Positions 30,248 through 43,771 of a stretch of 64,000 nt of DNA are shown here, piece by piece. A model generated the notes under the pieces. The model was not told the origin of the DNA. It did not search any database and worked only from the letters and a program-made list of their open reading frames with translations. Made by a program: the position numbers and the translations under genes. Positions within the stretch are counted from its first letter, which is position 1. Each line of letters starts with the position of its first letter. This DNA comes from Pythium myriotylum (taxonomy: Eukaryota; Oomycota; Peronosporomycetes; Pythiales; Pythiaceae): contig JALJCQ010000046.1 of NCBI GenBank assembly GCA_023091665.1, forward strand, positions 1-64,000. Direction: 5' to 3'.

Positions 30248-31465
30248 TCTTTTTGATCCACGCCCGACTCCACTCACATACACAAACACACCGCATACTA
30301 CAACAACCAAAACAATAAAACAACACAACTAATCACCACACAATCAAACACAAACACACACACCAGCACATTATCTATCACCTCCTTCCCGTCACCCTCA
30401 TCCTATCCTCGACAATGCTCGCTCTTCGTCGTGCTTGCTTGTCTTTCTTTCCACACTCCACCGCTGCCCGCATGTTGGCTCCATTTGACGAGCATGTCAC
30501 CATCTAACCAGCGTGTGCGTTCAGCTGACAAGGTGAACCAGGAGTCGGCACCAACCCCCGCACTTGTTCCCACGCATGCGGCTTCAATCCCCTCGCACTC
30601 GTTGGTTCTAGCCCCTCACCGCGGACCCAGCGTGGGTGGGTGAGTGGGTGGGTCCCAACTACGAGTCCATCGACCACGTTCAGGTTGGTGTAGTCGTTCG
30701 AGTCTGTCGTGCCAACACATACGCGCAGTTGAGTCGAGATCCTGTGTGGACAATAGACACCTTCGCTCAGCTCGCACAGACGACACGAGGCGAAGGATGA
30801 AGGACGGATCAGCCCACCTGTGTGGGGTGGCATCAACCGGAAGGCAAGCGGGATGCTCGTTTCGGTTTCGGTCGCGGTTTCGGTATCGGTTTCGGTCGCG
30901 GTCGCGGTCGCGGTCGCGGTCGCGGTCGCGGTTCCGAGTTCAGTTTGGCTTTTGGTTTCGTTGATGTGAGGATAGCACTCATCATGCGTGAGAGAATGAT
31001 AGTACGACGAGATAACGGGCTGACAAGCATGATCGGTAGGCAGACGTATAGGCCAATCGAGTCGTGGACGGCGTCGGATGGATGGATGGCATTTGGGTCG
31101 GGTGTTTGACAGCAGTGCGGGGTCACACGCATTCGGAAGGAGCTGTGTATCACCACGTAGGGATGGATGGTCAGATGGATCTGGGGTCTGGGGTCTGGGG
31201 TCTGGGTAATGTGTGCGTAGAGGGTAAAGCAATGGCATGCGGTGGGGGTGTAGTGTGGGGAGCGTTGTGTTGGGTTGTTGGGATCCATGTGCGCCGGTGC
31301 GGCGTGTGGTGGCGTGTGTGTATCTGGTTGTGGCGGTTTGTTGGTTAGTTGTTCGCGTGGAGGCGATGATGTGTGTATTGTGTTGTTGTTGGTGTAATGT
31401 GAAAGTTGTCCAAGTGTATTGTCAAAGCGGGGTTTGTTGAGTGAGCGTAGGAGTCTGGTTTCGAC

Positions 31466-31537
31466 GCGCGGGTAGCTCAGTGGTAGAGCTTTCGATTGCA
31501 GCTCGAAGGGTCACTGGTTCGAACCCGGTCTCGCGCT
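31466..31537 (+). tRNA. tRNA-Cys(GCA): tRNA-Cys(GCA)
   Basis: Exact consensus. Unit: 1290 bp, T/C/C/C/G, F6, hept 3, gggatccAtg; I see no difference from its left neighbour. Confidence 0.97.
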
Positions 31538-32755
31538 TCTTTTTGATCCACGCCCGACTCCACTCACATACACAAACACACCGCATACTACAACAACCAA
31601 AACAATAAAACAACACAACTAATCACCACACAATCAAACACAAACACACACACCAGCACATTATCTATCACCTCCTTCCCGTCACCCTCATCCTATCCTC
31701 GACAATGCTCGCTCTTCGTCGTGCTTGCTTGTCTTTCTTTCCACACTCCACCGCTGCCCGCATGTTGGCTCCATTTGACGAGCATGTCACCATCTAACCA
31801 GCGTGTGCGTTCAGCTGACAAGGTGAACCAGGAGTCGGCACCAACCCCCGCACTTGTTCCCACGCATGCGGCTTCAATCCCCTCGCACTCGTTGGTTCTA
31901 GCCCCTCACCGCGGACCCAGCGTGGGTGGGTGAGTGGGTGGGTCCCAACTACGAGTCCATCGACCACGTTCAGGTTGGTGTAGTCGTTCGAGTCTGTCGT
32001 GCCAACACATACGCGCAGTTGAGTCGAGATCCTGTGTGGACAATAGACACCTTCGCTCAGCTCGCACAGACGACACGAGGCGAAGGATGAAGGACGGATC
32101 AGCCCACCTGTGTGGGGTGGCATCAACCGGAAGGCAAGCGGGATGCTCGTTTCGGTTTCGGTCGCGGTTTCGGTATCGGTTTCGGTCGCGGTCGCGGTCG
32201 CGGTCGCGGTCGCGGTCGCGGTTCCGAGTTCAGTTTGGCTTTTGGTTTCGTTGATGTGAGGATAGCACTCATCATGCGTGAGAGAATGATAGTACGACGA
32301 GATAACGGGCTGACAAGCATGATCGGTAGGCAGACGTATAGGCCAATCGAGTCGTGGACGGCGTCGGATGGATGGATGGCATTTGGGTCGGGTGTTTGAC
32401 AGCAGTGCGGGGTCACACGCATTCGGAAGGAGCTGTGTATCACCACGTAGGGATGGATGGTCAGATGGATCTGGGGTCTGGGGTCTGGGGTCTGGGTAAT
32501 GTGTGCGTAGAGGGTAAAGCAATGGCATGCGGTGGGGGTGTAGTGTGGGGAGCGTTGTGTTGGGTTGTTGGGATCCATGTGCGCCGGTGCGGCGTGTGGT
32601 GGCGTGTGTGTATCTGGTTGTGGCGGTTTGTTGGTTAGTTGTTCGCGTGGAGGCGATGATGTGTGTATTGTGTTGTTGTTGGTGTAATGTGAAAGTTGTC
32701 CAAGTGTATTGTCAAAGCGGGGTTTGTTGAGTGAGCGTAGGAGTCTGGTTTCGAC

Positions 32756-32827
32756 GCGCGGGTAGCTCAGTGGTAGAGCTTTCGATTGCAGCTCGAAGGG
32801 TCACTGGTTCGAACCCGGTCTCGCGCT
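32756..32827 (+). tRNA. tRNA-Cys(GCA): tRNA-Cys(GCA)
   Basis: Exact consensus. Unit: 1290 bp, T/C/C/C/G, F6, hept 3, gggatccAtg. Confidence 0.97.
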
Positions 32828-34045
32828 TCTTTTTGATCCACGCCCGACTCCACTCACATACACAAACACACCGCATACTACAACAACCAAAACAATAAAA
32901 CAACACAACTAATCACCACACAATCAAACACAAACACACACACCAGCACATTATCTATCACCTCCTTCCCGTCACCCTCATCCTATCCTCGACAATGCTC
33001 GCTCTTCGTCGTGCTTGCTTGTCTTTCTTTCCACACTCCACCGCTGCCCGCATGTTGGCTCCATTTGACGAGCATGTCACCATCTAACCAGCGTGTGCGT
33101 TCAGCTGACAAGGTGAACCAGGAGTCGGCACCAACCCCCGCACTTGTTCCCACGCATGCGGCTTCAATCCCCTCGCACTCGTTGGTTCTAGCCCCTCACC
33201 GCGGACCCAGCGTGGGTGGGTGAGTGGGTGGGTCCCAACTACGAGTCCATCGACCACGTTCAGGTTGGTGTAGTCGTTCGAGTCTGTCGTGCCAACACAT
33301 ACGCGCAGTTGAGTCGAGATCCTGTGTGGACAATAGACACCTTCGCTCAGCTCGCACAGACGACACGAGGCGAAGGATGAAGGACGGATCAGCCCACCTG
33401 TGTGGGGTGGCATCAACCGGAAGGCAAGCGGGATGCTCGTTTCGGTTTCGGTCGCGGTTTCGGTATCGGTTTCGGTCGCGGTCGCGGTCGCGGTCGCGGT
33501 CGCGGTCGCGGTTCCGAGTTCAGTTTGGCTTTTGGTTTCGTTGATGTGAGGATAGCACTCATCATGCGTGAGAGAATGATAGTACGACGAGATAACGGGC
33601 TGACAAGCATGATCGGTAGGCAGACGTATAGGCCAATCGAGTCGTGGACGGCGTCGGATGGATGGATGGCATTTGGGTCGGGTGTTTGACAGCAGTGCGG
33701 GGTCACACGCATTCGGAAGGAGCTGTGTATCACCACGTAGGGATGGATGGTCAGATGGATCTGGGGTCTGGGGTCTGGGGTCTGGGTAATGTGTGCGTAG
33801 AGGGTAAAGCAATGGCATGCGGTGGGGGTGTAGTGTGGGGAGCGTTGTGTTGGGTTGTTGGGATCCATGTGCGCCGGTGCGGCGTGTGGTGGCGTGTGTG
33901 TATCTGGTTGTGGCGGTTTGTTGGTTAGTTGTTCGCGTGGAGGCGATGATGTGTGTATTGTGTTGTTGTTGGTGTAATGTGAAAGTTGTCCAAGTGTATT
34001 GTCAAAGCGGGGTTTGTTGAGTGAGCGTAGGAGTCTGGTTTCGAC

Positions 34046-34117
34046 GCGCGGGTAGCTCAGTGGTAGAGCTTTCGATTGCAGCTCGAAGGGTCACTGGTTC
34101 GAACCCGGTCTCGCGCT
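34046..34117 (+). tRNA. tRNA-Cys(GCA): tRNA-Cys(GCA)
   Basis: Exact consensus. Unit: 1290 bp, F6, hept 3, gggatccAtg as its left neighbours, but C at +158 (C/C/C/C/G). Confidence 0.97.
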
Positions 34118-35335
34118 TCTTTTTGATCCACGCCCGACTCCACTCACATACACAAACACACCGCATACTACAACAACCAAAACAATAAAACAACACAACT
34201 AACCACCACACAATCAAACACAAACACACACACCAGCACATTATCTATCACCTCCTTCCCGTCACCCTCATCCTATCCTCGACAATGCTCGCTCTTCGTC
34301 GTGCTTGCTTGTCTTTCTTTCCACACTCCACCGCTGCCCGCATGTTGGCTCCATTTGACGAGCATGTCACCATCTAACCAGCGTGTGCGTTCAGCTGACA
34401 AGGTGAACCAGGAGTCGGCACCAACCCCCGCACTTGTTCCCACGCATGCGGCTTCAATCCCCTCGCACTCGTTGGTTCTAGCCCCTCACCGCGGACCCAG
34501 CGTGGGTGGGTGAGTGGGTGGGTCCCAACTACGAGTCCATCGACCACGTTCAGGTTGGTGTAGTCGTTCGAGTCTGTCGTGCCAACACATACGCGCAGTT
34601 GAGTCGAGATCCTGTGTGGACAATAGACACCTTCGCTCAGCTCGCACAGACGACACGAGGCGAAGGATGAAGGACGGATCAGCCCACCTGTGTGGGGTGG
34701 CATCAACCGGAAGGCAAGCGGGATGCTCGTTTCGGTTTCGGTCGCGGTTTCGGTATCGGTTTCGGTCGCGGTCGCGGTCGCGGTCGCGGTCGCGGTCGCG
34801 GTTCCGAGTTCAGTTTGGCTTTTGGTTTCGTTGATGTGAGGATAGCACTCATCATGCGTGAGAGAATGATAGTACGACGAGATAACGGGCTGACAAGCAT
34901 GATCGGTAGGCAGACGTATAGGCCAATCGAGTCGTGGACGGCGTCGGATGGATGGATGGCATTTGGGTCGGGTGTTTGACAGCAGTGCGGGGTCACACGC
35001 ATTCGGAAGGAGCTGTGTATCACCACGTAGGGATGGATGGTCAGATGGATCTGGGGTCTGGGGTCTGGGGTCTGGGTAATGTGTGCGTAGAGGGTAAAGC
35101 AATGGCATGCGGTGGGGGTGTAGTGTGGGGAGCGTTGTGTTGGGTTGTTGGGATCCATGTGCGCCGGTGCGGCGTGTGGTGGCGTGTGTGTATCTGGTTG
35201 TGGCGGTTTGTTGGTTAGTTGTTCGCGTGGAGGCGATGATGTGTGTATTGTGTTGTTGTTGGTGTAATGTGAAAGTTGTCCAAGTGTATTGTCAAAGCGG
35301 GGTTTGTTGAGTGAGCGTAGGAGTCTGGTTTCGAC

Positions 35336-35407
35336 GCGCGGGTAGCTCAGTGGTAGAGCTTTCGATTGCAGCTCGAAGGGTCACTGGTTCGAACCCGGTC
35401 TCGCGCT
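35336..35407 (+). tRNA. tRNA-Cys(GCA): tRNA-Cys(GCA)
   Basis: Exact consensus. Unit: 1283 bp, C/C/C/C/G, F6, hept 2. From here to 56197 all units have two heptamers. Confidence 0.97.
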
Positions 35408-36618
35408 TCTTTTTGATCCACGCCCGACTCCACTCACATACACAAACACACCGCATACTACAACAACCAAAACAATAAAACAACACAACTAACCACCACA
35501 CAATCAAACACAAACACACACACCAGCACATTATCTATCACCTCCTTCCCGTCACCCTCATCCTATCCTCGACAATGCTCGCTCTTCGTCGTGCTTGCTT
35601 GTCTTTCTTTCCACACTCCACCGCTGCCCGCATGTTGGCTCCATTTGACGAGCATGTCACCATCTAACCAGCGTGTGCGTTCAGCTGACAAGGTGAACCA
35701 GGAGTCGGCACCAACCCCCGCACTTGTTCCCACGCATGCGGCTTCAATCCCCTCGCACTCGTTGGTTCTAGCCCCTCACCGCGGACCCAGCGTGGGTGGG
35801 TGAGTGGGTGGGTCCCAACTACGAGTCCATCGACCACGTTCAGGTTGGTGTAGTCGTTCGAGTCTGTCGTGCCAACACATACGCGCAGTTGAGTCGAGAT
35901 CCTGTGTGGACAATAGACACCTTCGCTCAGCTCGCACAGACGACACGAGGCGAAGGATGAAGGACGGATCAGCCCACCTGTGTGGGGTGGCATCAACCGG
36001 AAGGCAAGCGGGATGCTCGTTTCGGTTTCGGTCGCGGTTTCGGTATCGGTTTCGGTCGCGGTCGCGGTCGCGGTCGCGGTCGCGGTCGCGGTTCCGAGTT
36101 CAGTTTGGCTTTTGGTTTCGTTGATGTGAGGATAGCACTCATCATGCGTGAGAGAATGATAGTACGACGAGATAACGGGCTGACAAGCATGATCGGTAGG
36201 CAGACGTATAGGCCAATCGAGTCGTGGACGGCGTCGGATGGATGGATGGCATTTGGGTCGGGTGTTTGACAGCAGTGCGGGGTCACACGCATTCGGAAGG
36301 AGCTGTGTATCACCACGTAGGGATGGATGGTCAGATGGATCTGGGGTCTGGGGTCTGGGTAATGTGTGCGTAGAGGGTAAAGCAATGGCATGCGGTGGGG
36401 GTGTAGTGTGGGGAGCGTTGTGTTGGGTTGTTGGGATCCGTGTGCGCCGGTGCGGCGTGTGGTGGCGTGTGTGTATCTGGTTGTGGCGGTTTGTTGGTTA
36501 GTTGTTCGCGTGGAGGCGATGATGTGTGTATTGTGTTGTTGTTGGTGTAATGTGAAAGTTGTCCAAGTGTATTGTCAAAGCGGGGTTTGTTGAGTGAGCG
36601 TAGGAGTCTGGTTTCGAC

Positions 36619-36690
36619 GCGCGGGTAGCTCAGTGGTAGAGCTTTCGATTGCAGCTCGAAGGGTCACTGGTTCGAACCCGGTCTCGCGCT
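36619..36690 (+). tRNA. tRNA-Cys(GCA): tRNA-Cys(GCA)
   Basis: Exact consensus. Unit: 1283 bp, T/C/C/C/G, F6, hept 2. Confidence 0.97.
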
Positions 36691-37901
36691 TCTTTTTGAT
36701 CCACGCCCGACTCCACTCACATACACAAACACACCGCATACTACAACAACCAAAACAATAAAACAACACAACTAATCACCACACAATCAAACACAAACAC
36801 ACACACCAGCACATTATCTATCACCTCCTTCCCGTCACCCTCATCCTATCCTCGACAATGCTCGCTCTTCGTCGTGCTTGCTTGTCTTTCTTTCCACACT
36901 CCACCGCTGCCCGCATGTTGGCTCCATTTGACGAGCATGTCACCATCTAACCAGCGTGTGCGTTCAGCTGACAAGGTGAACCAGGAGTCGGCACCAACCC
37001 CCGCACTTGTTCCCACGCATGCGGCTTCAATCCCCTCGCACTCGTTGGTTCTAGCCCCTCACCGCGGACCCAGCGTGGGTGGGTGAGTGGGTGGGTCCCA
37101 ACTACGAGTCCATCGACCACGTTCAGGTTGGTGTAGTCGTTCGAGTCTGTCGTGCCAACACATACGCGCAGTTGAGTCGAGATCCTGTGTGGACAATAGA
37201 CACCTTCGCTCAGCTCGCACAGACGACACGAGGCGAAGGATGAAGGACGGATCAGCCCACCTGTGTGGGGTGGCATCAACCGGAAGGCAAGCGGGATGCT
37301 CGTTTCGGTTTCGGTCGCGGTTTCGGTATCGGTTTCGGTCGCGGTCGCGGTCGCGGTCGCGGTCGCGGTCGCGGTTCCGAGTTCAGTTTGGCTTTTGGTT
37401 TCGTTGATGTGAGGATAGCACTCATCATGCGTGAGAGAATGATAGTACGACGAGATAACGGGCTGACAAGCATGATCGGTAGGCAGACGTATAGGCCAAT
37501 CGAGTCGTGGACGGCGTCGGATGGATGGATGGCATTTGGGTCGGGTGTTTGACAGCAGTGCGGGGTCACACGCATTCGGAAGGAGCTGTGTATCACCACG
37601 TAGGGATGGATGGTCAGATGGATCTGGGGTCTGGGGTCTGGGTAATGTGTGCGTAGAGGGTAAAGCAATGGCATGCGGTGGGGGTGTAGTGTGGGGAGCG
37701 TTGTGTTGGGTTGTTGGGATCCGTGTGCGCCGGTGCGGCGTGTGGTGGCGTGTGTGTATCTGGTTGTGGCGGTTTGTTGGTTAGTTGTTCGCGTGGAGGC
37801 GATGATGTGTGTATTGTGTTGTTGTTGGTGTAATGTGAAAGTTGTCCAAGTGTATTGTCAAAGCGGGGTTTGTTGAGTGAGCGTAGGAGTCTGGTTTCGA
37901 C

Positions 37902-37973
37902 GCGCGGGTAGCTCAGTGGTAGAGCTTTCGATTGCAGCTCGAAGGGTCACTGGTTCGAACCCGGTCTCGCGCT
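37902..37973 (+). tRNA. tRNA-Cys(GCA): tRNA-Cys(GCA)
   Basis: Exact consensus. Unit: 1271 bp, T/C/C/C/G, F4, hept 2. Confidence 0.97.
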
Positions 37974-39172
37974 TCTTTTTGATCCACGCCCGACTCCACT
38001 CACATACACAAACACACCGCATACTACAACAACCAAAACAATAAAACAACACAACTAATCACCACACAATCAAACACAAACACACACACCAGCACATTAT
38101 CTATCACCTCCTTCCCGTCACCCTCATCCTATCCTCGACAATGCTCGCTCTTCGTCGTGCTTGCTTGTCTTTCTTTCCACACTCCACCGCTGCCCGCATG
38201 TTGGCTCCATTTGACGAGCATGTCACCATCTAACCAGCGTGTGCGTTCAGCTGACAAGGTGAACCAGGAGTCGGCACCAACCCCCGCACTTGTTCCCACG
38301 CATGCGGCTTCAATCCCCTCGCACTCGTTGGTTCTAGCCCCTCACCGCGGACCCAGCGTGGGTGGGTGAGTGGGTGGGTCCCAACTACGAGTCCATCGAC
38401 CACGTTCAGGTTGGTGTAGTCGTTCGAGTCTGTCGTGCCAACACATACGCGCAGTTGAGTCGAGATCCTGTGTGGACAATAGACACCTTCGCTCAGCTCG
38501 CACAGACGACACGAGGCGAAGGATGAAGGACGGATCAGCCCACCTGTGTGGGGTGGCATCAACCGGAAGGCAAGCGGGATGCTCGTTTCGGTTTCGGTCG
38601 CGGTTTCGGTATCGGTTTCGGTCGCGGTCGCGGTCGCGGTCGCGGTTCCGAGTTCAGTTTGGCTTTTGGTTTCGTTGATGTGAGGATAGCACTCATCATG
38701 CGTGAGAGAATGATAGTACGACGAGATAACGGGCTGACAAGCATGATCGGTAGGCAGACGTATAGGCCAATCGAGTCGTGGACGGCGTCGGATGGATGGA
38801 TGGCATTTGGGTCGGGTGTTTGACAGCAGTGCGGGGTCACACGCATTCGGAAGGAGCTGTGTATCACCACGTAGGGATGGATGGTCAGATGGATCTGGGG
38901 TCTGGGGTCTGGGTAATGTGTGCGTAGAGGGTAAAGCAATGGCATGCGGTGGGGGTGTAGTGTGGGGAGCGTTGTGTTGGGTTGTTGGGATCCGTGTGCG
39001 CCGGTGCGGCGTGTGGTGGCGTGTGTGTATCTGGTTGTGGCGGTTTGTTGGTTAGTTGTTCGCGTGGAGGCGATGATGTGTGTATTGTGTTGTTGTTGGT
39101 GTAATGTGAAAGTTGTCCAAGTGTATTGTCAAAGCGGGGTTTGTTGAGTGAGCGTAGGAGTCTGGTTTCGAC

Positions 39173-39244
39173 GCGCGGGTAGCTCAGTGGTAGAGCTTTC
39201 GATTGCAGCTCGAAGGGTCACTGGTTCGAACCCGGTCTCGCGCT
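39173..39244 (+). tRNA. tRNA-Cys(GCA): tRNA-Cys(GCA), last copy before insertion 4
   Basis: Exact consensus. Unit: 1283 bp, C/C/C/C/G, F6, hept 2, ending in the stub at 40456. Confidence 0.97.
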
Positions 39245-40455
39245 TCTTTTTGATCCACGCCCGACTCCACTCACATACACAAACACACCGCATACTACAA
39301 CAACCAAAACAATAAAACAACACAACTAACCACCACACAATCAAACACAAACACACACACCAGCACATTATCTATCACCTCCTTCCCGTCACCCTCATCC
39401 TATCCTCGACAATGCTCGCTCTTCGTCGTGCTTGCTTGTCTTTCTTTCCACACTCCACCGCTGCCCGCATGTTGGCTCCATTTGACGAGCATGTCACCAT
39501 CTAACCAGCGTGTGCGTTCAGCTGACAAGGTGAACCAGGAGTCGGCACCAACCCCCGCACTTGTTCCCACGCATGCGGCTTCAATCCCCTCGCACTCGTT
39601 GGTTCTAGCCCCTCACCGCGGACCCAGCGTGGGTGGGTGAGTGGGTGGGTCCCAACTACGAGTCCATCGACCACGTTCAGGTTGGTGTAGTCGTTCGAGT
39701 CTGTCGTGCCAACACATACGCGCAGTTGAGTCGAGATCCTGTGTGGACAATAGACACCTTCGCTCAGCTCGCACAGACGACACGAGGCGAAGGATGAAGG
39801 ACGGATCAGCCCACCTGTGTGGGGTGGCATCAACCGGAAGGCAAGCGGGATGCTCGTTTCGGTTTCGGTCGCGGTTTCGGTATCGGTTTCGGTCGCGGTC
39901 GCGGTCGCGGTCGCGGTCGCGGTCGCGGTTCCGAGTTCAGTTTGGCTTTTGGTTTCGTTGATGTGAGGATAGCACTCATCATGCGTGAGAGAATGATAGT
40001 ACGACGAGATAACGGGCTGACAAGCATGATCGGTAGGCAGACGTATAGGCCAATCGAGTCGTGGACGGCGTCGGATGGATGGATGGCATTTGGGTCGGGT
40101 GTTTGACAGCAGTGCGGGGTCACACGCATTCGGAAGGAGCTGTGTATCACCACGTAGGGATGGATGGTCAGATGGATCTGGGGTCTGGGGTCTGGGTAAT
40201 GTGTGCGTAGAGGGTAAAGCAATGGCATGCGGTGGGGGTGTAGTGTGGGGAGCGTTGTGTTGGGTTGTTGGGATCCGTGTGCGCCGGTGCGGCGTGTGGT
40301 GGCGTGTGTGTATCTGGTTGTGGCGGTTTGTTGGTTAGTTGTTCGCGTGGAGGCGATGATGTGTGTATTGTGTTGTTGTTGGTGTAATGTGAAAGTTGTC
40401 CAAGTGTATTGTCAAAGCGGGGTTTGTTGAGTGAGCGTAGGAGTCTGGTTTCGAC

Positions 40456-40470
40456 GCGCGGGTAGCTCAG
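40456..40470 (+). repeat. Target-site duplication, upstream stub (tRNA nt 1-15)
   Basis: GCGCGGGTAGCTCAG is joined to TTTCAAGGCG. Its partner starts the tRNA at 41266. Confidence 0.93.
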
Positions 40471-40790
40471 TTTCAAGGCGTCTGTATTGCTGCACTAGCA
40501 TTTACGACTGACTTCTAACTGCTCGCTAATCCCGTGCGGGTTTTATGTTGCTAAGGTTCGGTTGAGTCTCGTGGTTGGCTGGTCGGTTTGTGCTGAGAGG
40601 ATGAATCCTTGCGTCATGGTTCGTTGGGTTGTTGAGGTGGTTGTTCTGTTGTCGTTGAAGCTGGGTACTGGGTTAACTTGACCTTCATTTGCTGGTTTGC
40701 TGGTATGTTGATGCTGGGTGAGTTGAGTGTTGGTTGGGTTGAAGCTGGGTTGGCTGAATGCCGGTTGGGTTGATGCTGGGTTGCTTGAAT

Positions 40791-40883
40791 GCTGGTTGGG
40801 TTGAGGTTGGTGTCGGTGAGTGCTGGTTGGGTTGAGGTTGGTGTCGGTGAGTGCTGGTTGGGTTGAGGTTGGTGTCGGTGAGT
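40791..40883. repeat. 31-bp minisatellite, three units, in short element copy 4
   Basis: Three perfect 31-bp units beginning GCTGGTTGGGTTGAGG; the other copies have two. The length change lies outside the 58-codon ORF. Confidence 0.88.
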
Positions 40884-40974
40884 GTTGGTTACCCAACGGT
40901 CTCGTGAGTGAAGGTTGGTGGCTGGGTGCCGTGAGTGTTGGTCACGGCGTGGGTTGATCAGCGGTGGGTTGATA

Positions 40975-41151
40975 TTAGAGTCGACCGGGTGGCCGAGCTC
41001 TGGCGCGCGCTCTCCATGTGGTGAATGTCGGCTCTCCCGATGAAGCCGAAGGAAGCACGCATGGGATGCCGACTGGTCGGCGCGGTGGCGGCAGCGTCCC
41101 GATGCCAAGCTTCTTGCGCTTGGTCTTGGCTCTCGCAGAACCCTTGGTCAT
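40975..41151 (-). CDS. Small basic ORF of short element, copy 4 (58 aa)
   Basis: As in copy 1 but with one substitution, MTKGSARAK in place of MTKGAARAK. The frame remains open; coding status uncertain. Confidence 0.3.
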   Translation of the reverse strand: MTKGSARAKTKRKKLGIGTLPPPRRPVGIPCVLPSASSGEPTFTTWRARARARPPGRL

Positions 41152-41265
41152 GGCGACTGGGTGTGGAGAGGGTCGGGGGTGATGGGCTGGCAGCTGGGCT
41201 GGGTGCTTGGACTGGACACTTCTGGACTTGGTCACTTGAGGGGTAGCGAGCAAATTGCGAAGTGA

Positions 41266-41337
41266 GCGCGGGTAGCTCAGTGGTAGAGCTTTCGATTGCA
41301 GCTCGAAGGGTCACTGGTTCGAACCCGGTCTCGCGCT
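41266..41337 (+). tRNA. tRNA-Cys(GCA): tRNA-Cys(GCA) rebuilt by target-site duplication
   Basis: Exact consensus. Unit: 1253 bp, C/C/C/C/G, F1, hept 2. The hexamer run is down to a single GGTCGC, the minimum seen. Confidence 0.97.
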
Positions 41338-42518
41338 TCTTTTTGATCCACGCCCGACTCCACTCACATACACAAACACACCGCATACTACAACAACCAA
41401 AACAATAAAACAACACAACTAACCACCACACAATCAAACACAAACACACACACCAGCACATTATCTATCACCTCCTTCCCGTCACCCTCATCCTATCCTC
41501 GACAATGCTCGCTCTTCGTCGTGCTTGCTTGTCTTTCTTTCCACACTCCACCGCTGCCCGCATGTTGGCTCCATTTGACGAGCATGTCACCATCTAACCA
41601 GCGTGTGCGTTCAGCTGACAAGGTGAACCAGGAGTCGGCACCAACCCCCGCACTTGTTCCCACGCATGCGGCTTCAATCCCCTCGCACTCGTTGGTTCTA
41701 GCCCCTCACCGCGGACCCAGCGTGGGTGGGTGAGTGGGTGGGTCCCAACTACGAGTCCATCGACCACGTTCAGGTTGGTGTAGTCGTTCGAGTCTGTCGT
41801 GCCAACACATACGCGCAGTTGAGTCGAGATCCTGTGTGGACAATAGACACCTTCGCTCAGCTCGCACAGACGACACGAGGCGAAGGATGAAGGACGGATC
41901 AGCCCACCTGTGTGGGGTGGCATCAACCGGAAGGCAAGCGGGATGCTCGTTTCGGTTTCGGTCGCGGTTTCGGTATCGGTTTCGGTCGCGGTTCCGAGTT
42001 CAGTTTGGCTTTTGGTTTCGTTGATGTGAGGATAGCACTCATCATGCGTGAGAGAATGATAGTACGACGAGATAACGGGCTGACAAGCATGATCGGTAGG
42101 CAGACGTATAGGCCAATCGAGTCGTGGACGGCGTCGGATGGATGGATGGCATTTGGGTCGGGTGTTTGACAGCAGTGCGGGGTCACACGCATTCGGAAGG
42201 AGCTGTGTATCACCACGTAGGGATGGATGGTCAGATGGATCTGGGGTCTGGGGTCTGGGTAATGTGTGCGTAGAGGGTAAAGCAATGGCATGCGGTGGGG
42301 GTGTAGTGTGGGGAGCGTTGTGTTGGGTTGTTGGGATCCGTGTGCGCCGGTGCGGCGTGTGGTGGCGTGTGTGTATCTGGTTGTGGCGGTTTGTTGGTTA
42401 GTTGTTCGCGTGGAGGCGATGATGTGTGTATTGTGTTGTTGTTGGTGTAATGTGAAAGTTGTCCAAGTGTATTGTCAAAGCGGGGTTTGTTGAGTGAGCG
42501 TAGGAGTCTGGTTTCGAC

Positions 42519-42590
42519 GCGCGGGTAGCTCAGTGGTAGAGCTTTCGATTGCAGCTCGAAGGGTCACTGGTTCGAACCCGGTCTCGCGCT
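42519..42590 (+). tRNA. tRNA-Cys(GCA): tRNA-Cys(GCA)
   Basis: Exact consensus. Unit: 1253 bp, C/C/C/C/G, F1, hept 2. It differs from its left neighbour by gcggGgtgctcg just before the hexamer tract. Confidence 0.97.
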
Positions 42591-43771
42591 TCTTTTTGAT
42601 CCACGCCCGACTCCACTCACATACACAAACACACCGCATACTACAACAACCAAAACAATAAAACAACACAACTAACCACCACACAATCAAACACAAACAC
42701 ACACACCAGCACATTATCTATCACCTCCTTCCCGTCACCCTCATCCTATCCTCGACAATGCTCGCTCTTCGTCGTGCTTGCTTGTCTTTCTTTCCACACT
42801 CCACCGCTGCCCGCATGTTGGCTCCATTTGACGAGCATGTCACCATCTAACCAGCGTGTGCGTTCAGCTGACAAGGTGAACCAGGAGTCGGCACCAACCC
42901 CCGCACTTGTTCCCACGCATGCGGCTTCAATCCCCTCGCACTCGTTGGTTCTAGCCCCTCACCGCGGACCCAGCGTGGGTGGGTGAGTGGGTGGGTCCCA
43001 ACTACGAGTCCATCGACCACGTTCAGGTTGGTGTAGTCGTTCGAGTCTGTCGTGCCAACACATACGCGCAGTTGAGTCGAGATCCTGTGTGGACAATAGA
43101 CACCTTCGCTCAGCTCGCACAGACGACACGAGGCGAAGGATGAAGGACGGATCAGCCCACCTGTGTGGGGTGGCATCAACCGGAAGGCAAGCGGGGTGCT
43201 CGTTTCGGTTTCGGTCGCGGTTTCGGTATCGGTTTCGGTCGCGGTTCCGAGTTCAGTTTGGCTTTTGGTTTCGTTGATGTGAGGATAGCACTCATCATGC
43301 GTGAGAGAATGATAGTACGACGAGATAACGGGCTGACAAGCATGATCGGTAGGCAGACGTATAGGCCAATCGAGTCGTGGACGGCGTCGGATGGATGGAT
43401 GGCATTTGGGTCGGGTGTTTGACAGCAGTGCGGGGTCACACGCATTCGGAAGGAGCTGTGTATCACCACGTAGGGATGGATGGTCAGATGGATCTGGGGT
43501 CTGGGGTCTGGGTAATGTGTGCGTAGAGGGTAAAGCAATGGCATGCGGTGGGGGTGTAGTGTGGGGAGCGTTGTGTTGGGTTGTTGGGATCCGTGTGCGC
43601 CGGTGCGGCGTGTGGTGGCGTGTGTGTATCTGGTTGTGGCGGTTTGTTGGTTAGTTGTTCGCGTGGAGGCGATGATGTGTGTATTGTGTTGTTGTTGGTG
43701 TAATGTGAAAGTTGTCCAAGTGTATTGTCAAAGCGGGGTTTGTTGAGTGAGCGTAGGAGTCTGGTTTCGAC

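Larger units (their letters stand above)
25067..40470 (+). repeat. Tandem array block 4: twelve tRNA-Cys units (middle haplotype)
   Basis: Twelve units of 1270-1290 bp with C/C/C at offsets +314, +404 and +416, distinct from all units left of the LINE. Offset +158 alternates between C and T. Five successive units from 28886 to 34046 are each 1290 bp with F6 and hept 3; the four from 30176 also share gggatccAtg, the mark of a recent local expansion. Spacer layout is as in block 1, with no protein gene. Confidence 0.95.
40471..41265 (-). mobile_element. Short non-autonomous retroelement, copy 4 (795 bp)
   Basis: It exceeds copy 2 by exactly one 31-bp minisatellite unit. Private changes include gcgggttTtatg, cagaAcccttgg and gaggtGgttg; the last is shared with copy 5. 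The different markers suggest an insertion independent of copies 2 and 3. Confidence 0.88.
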
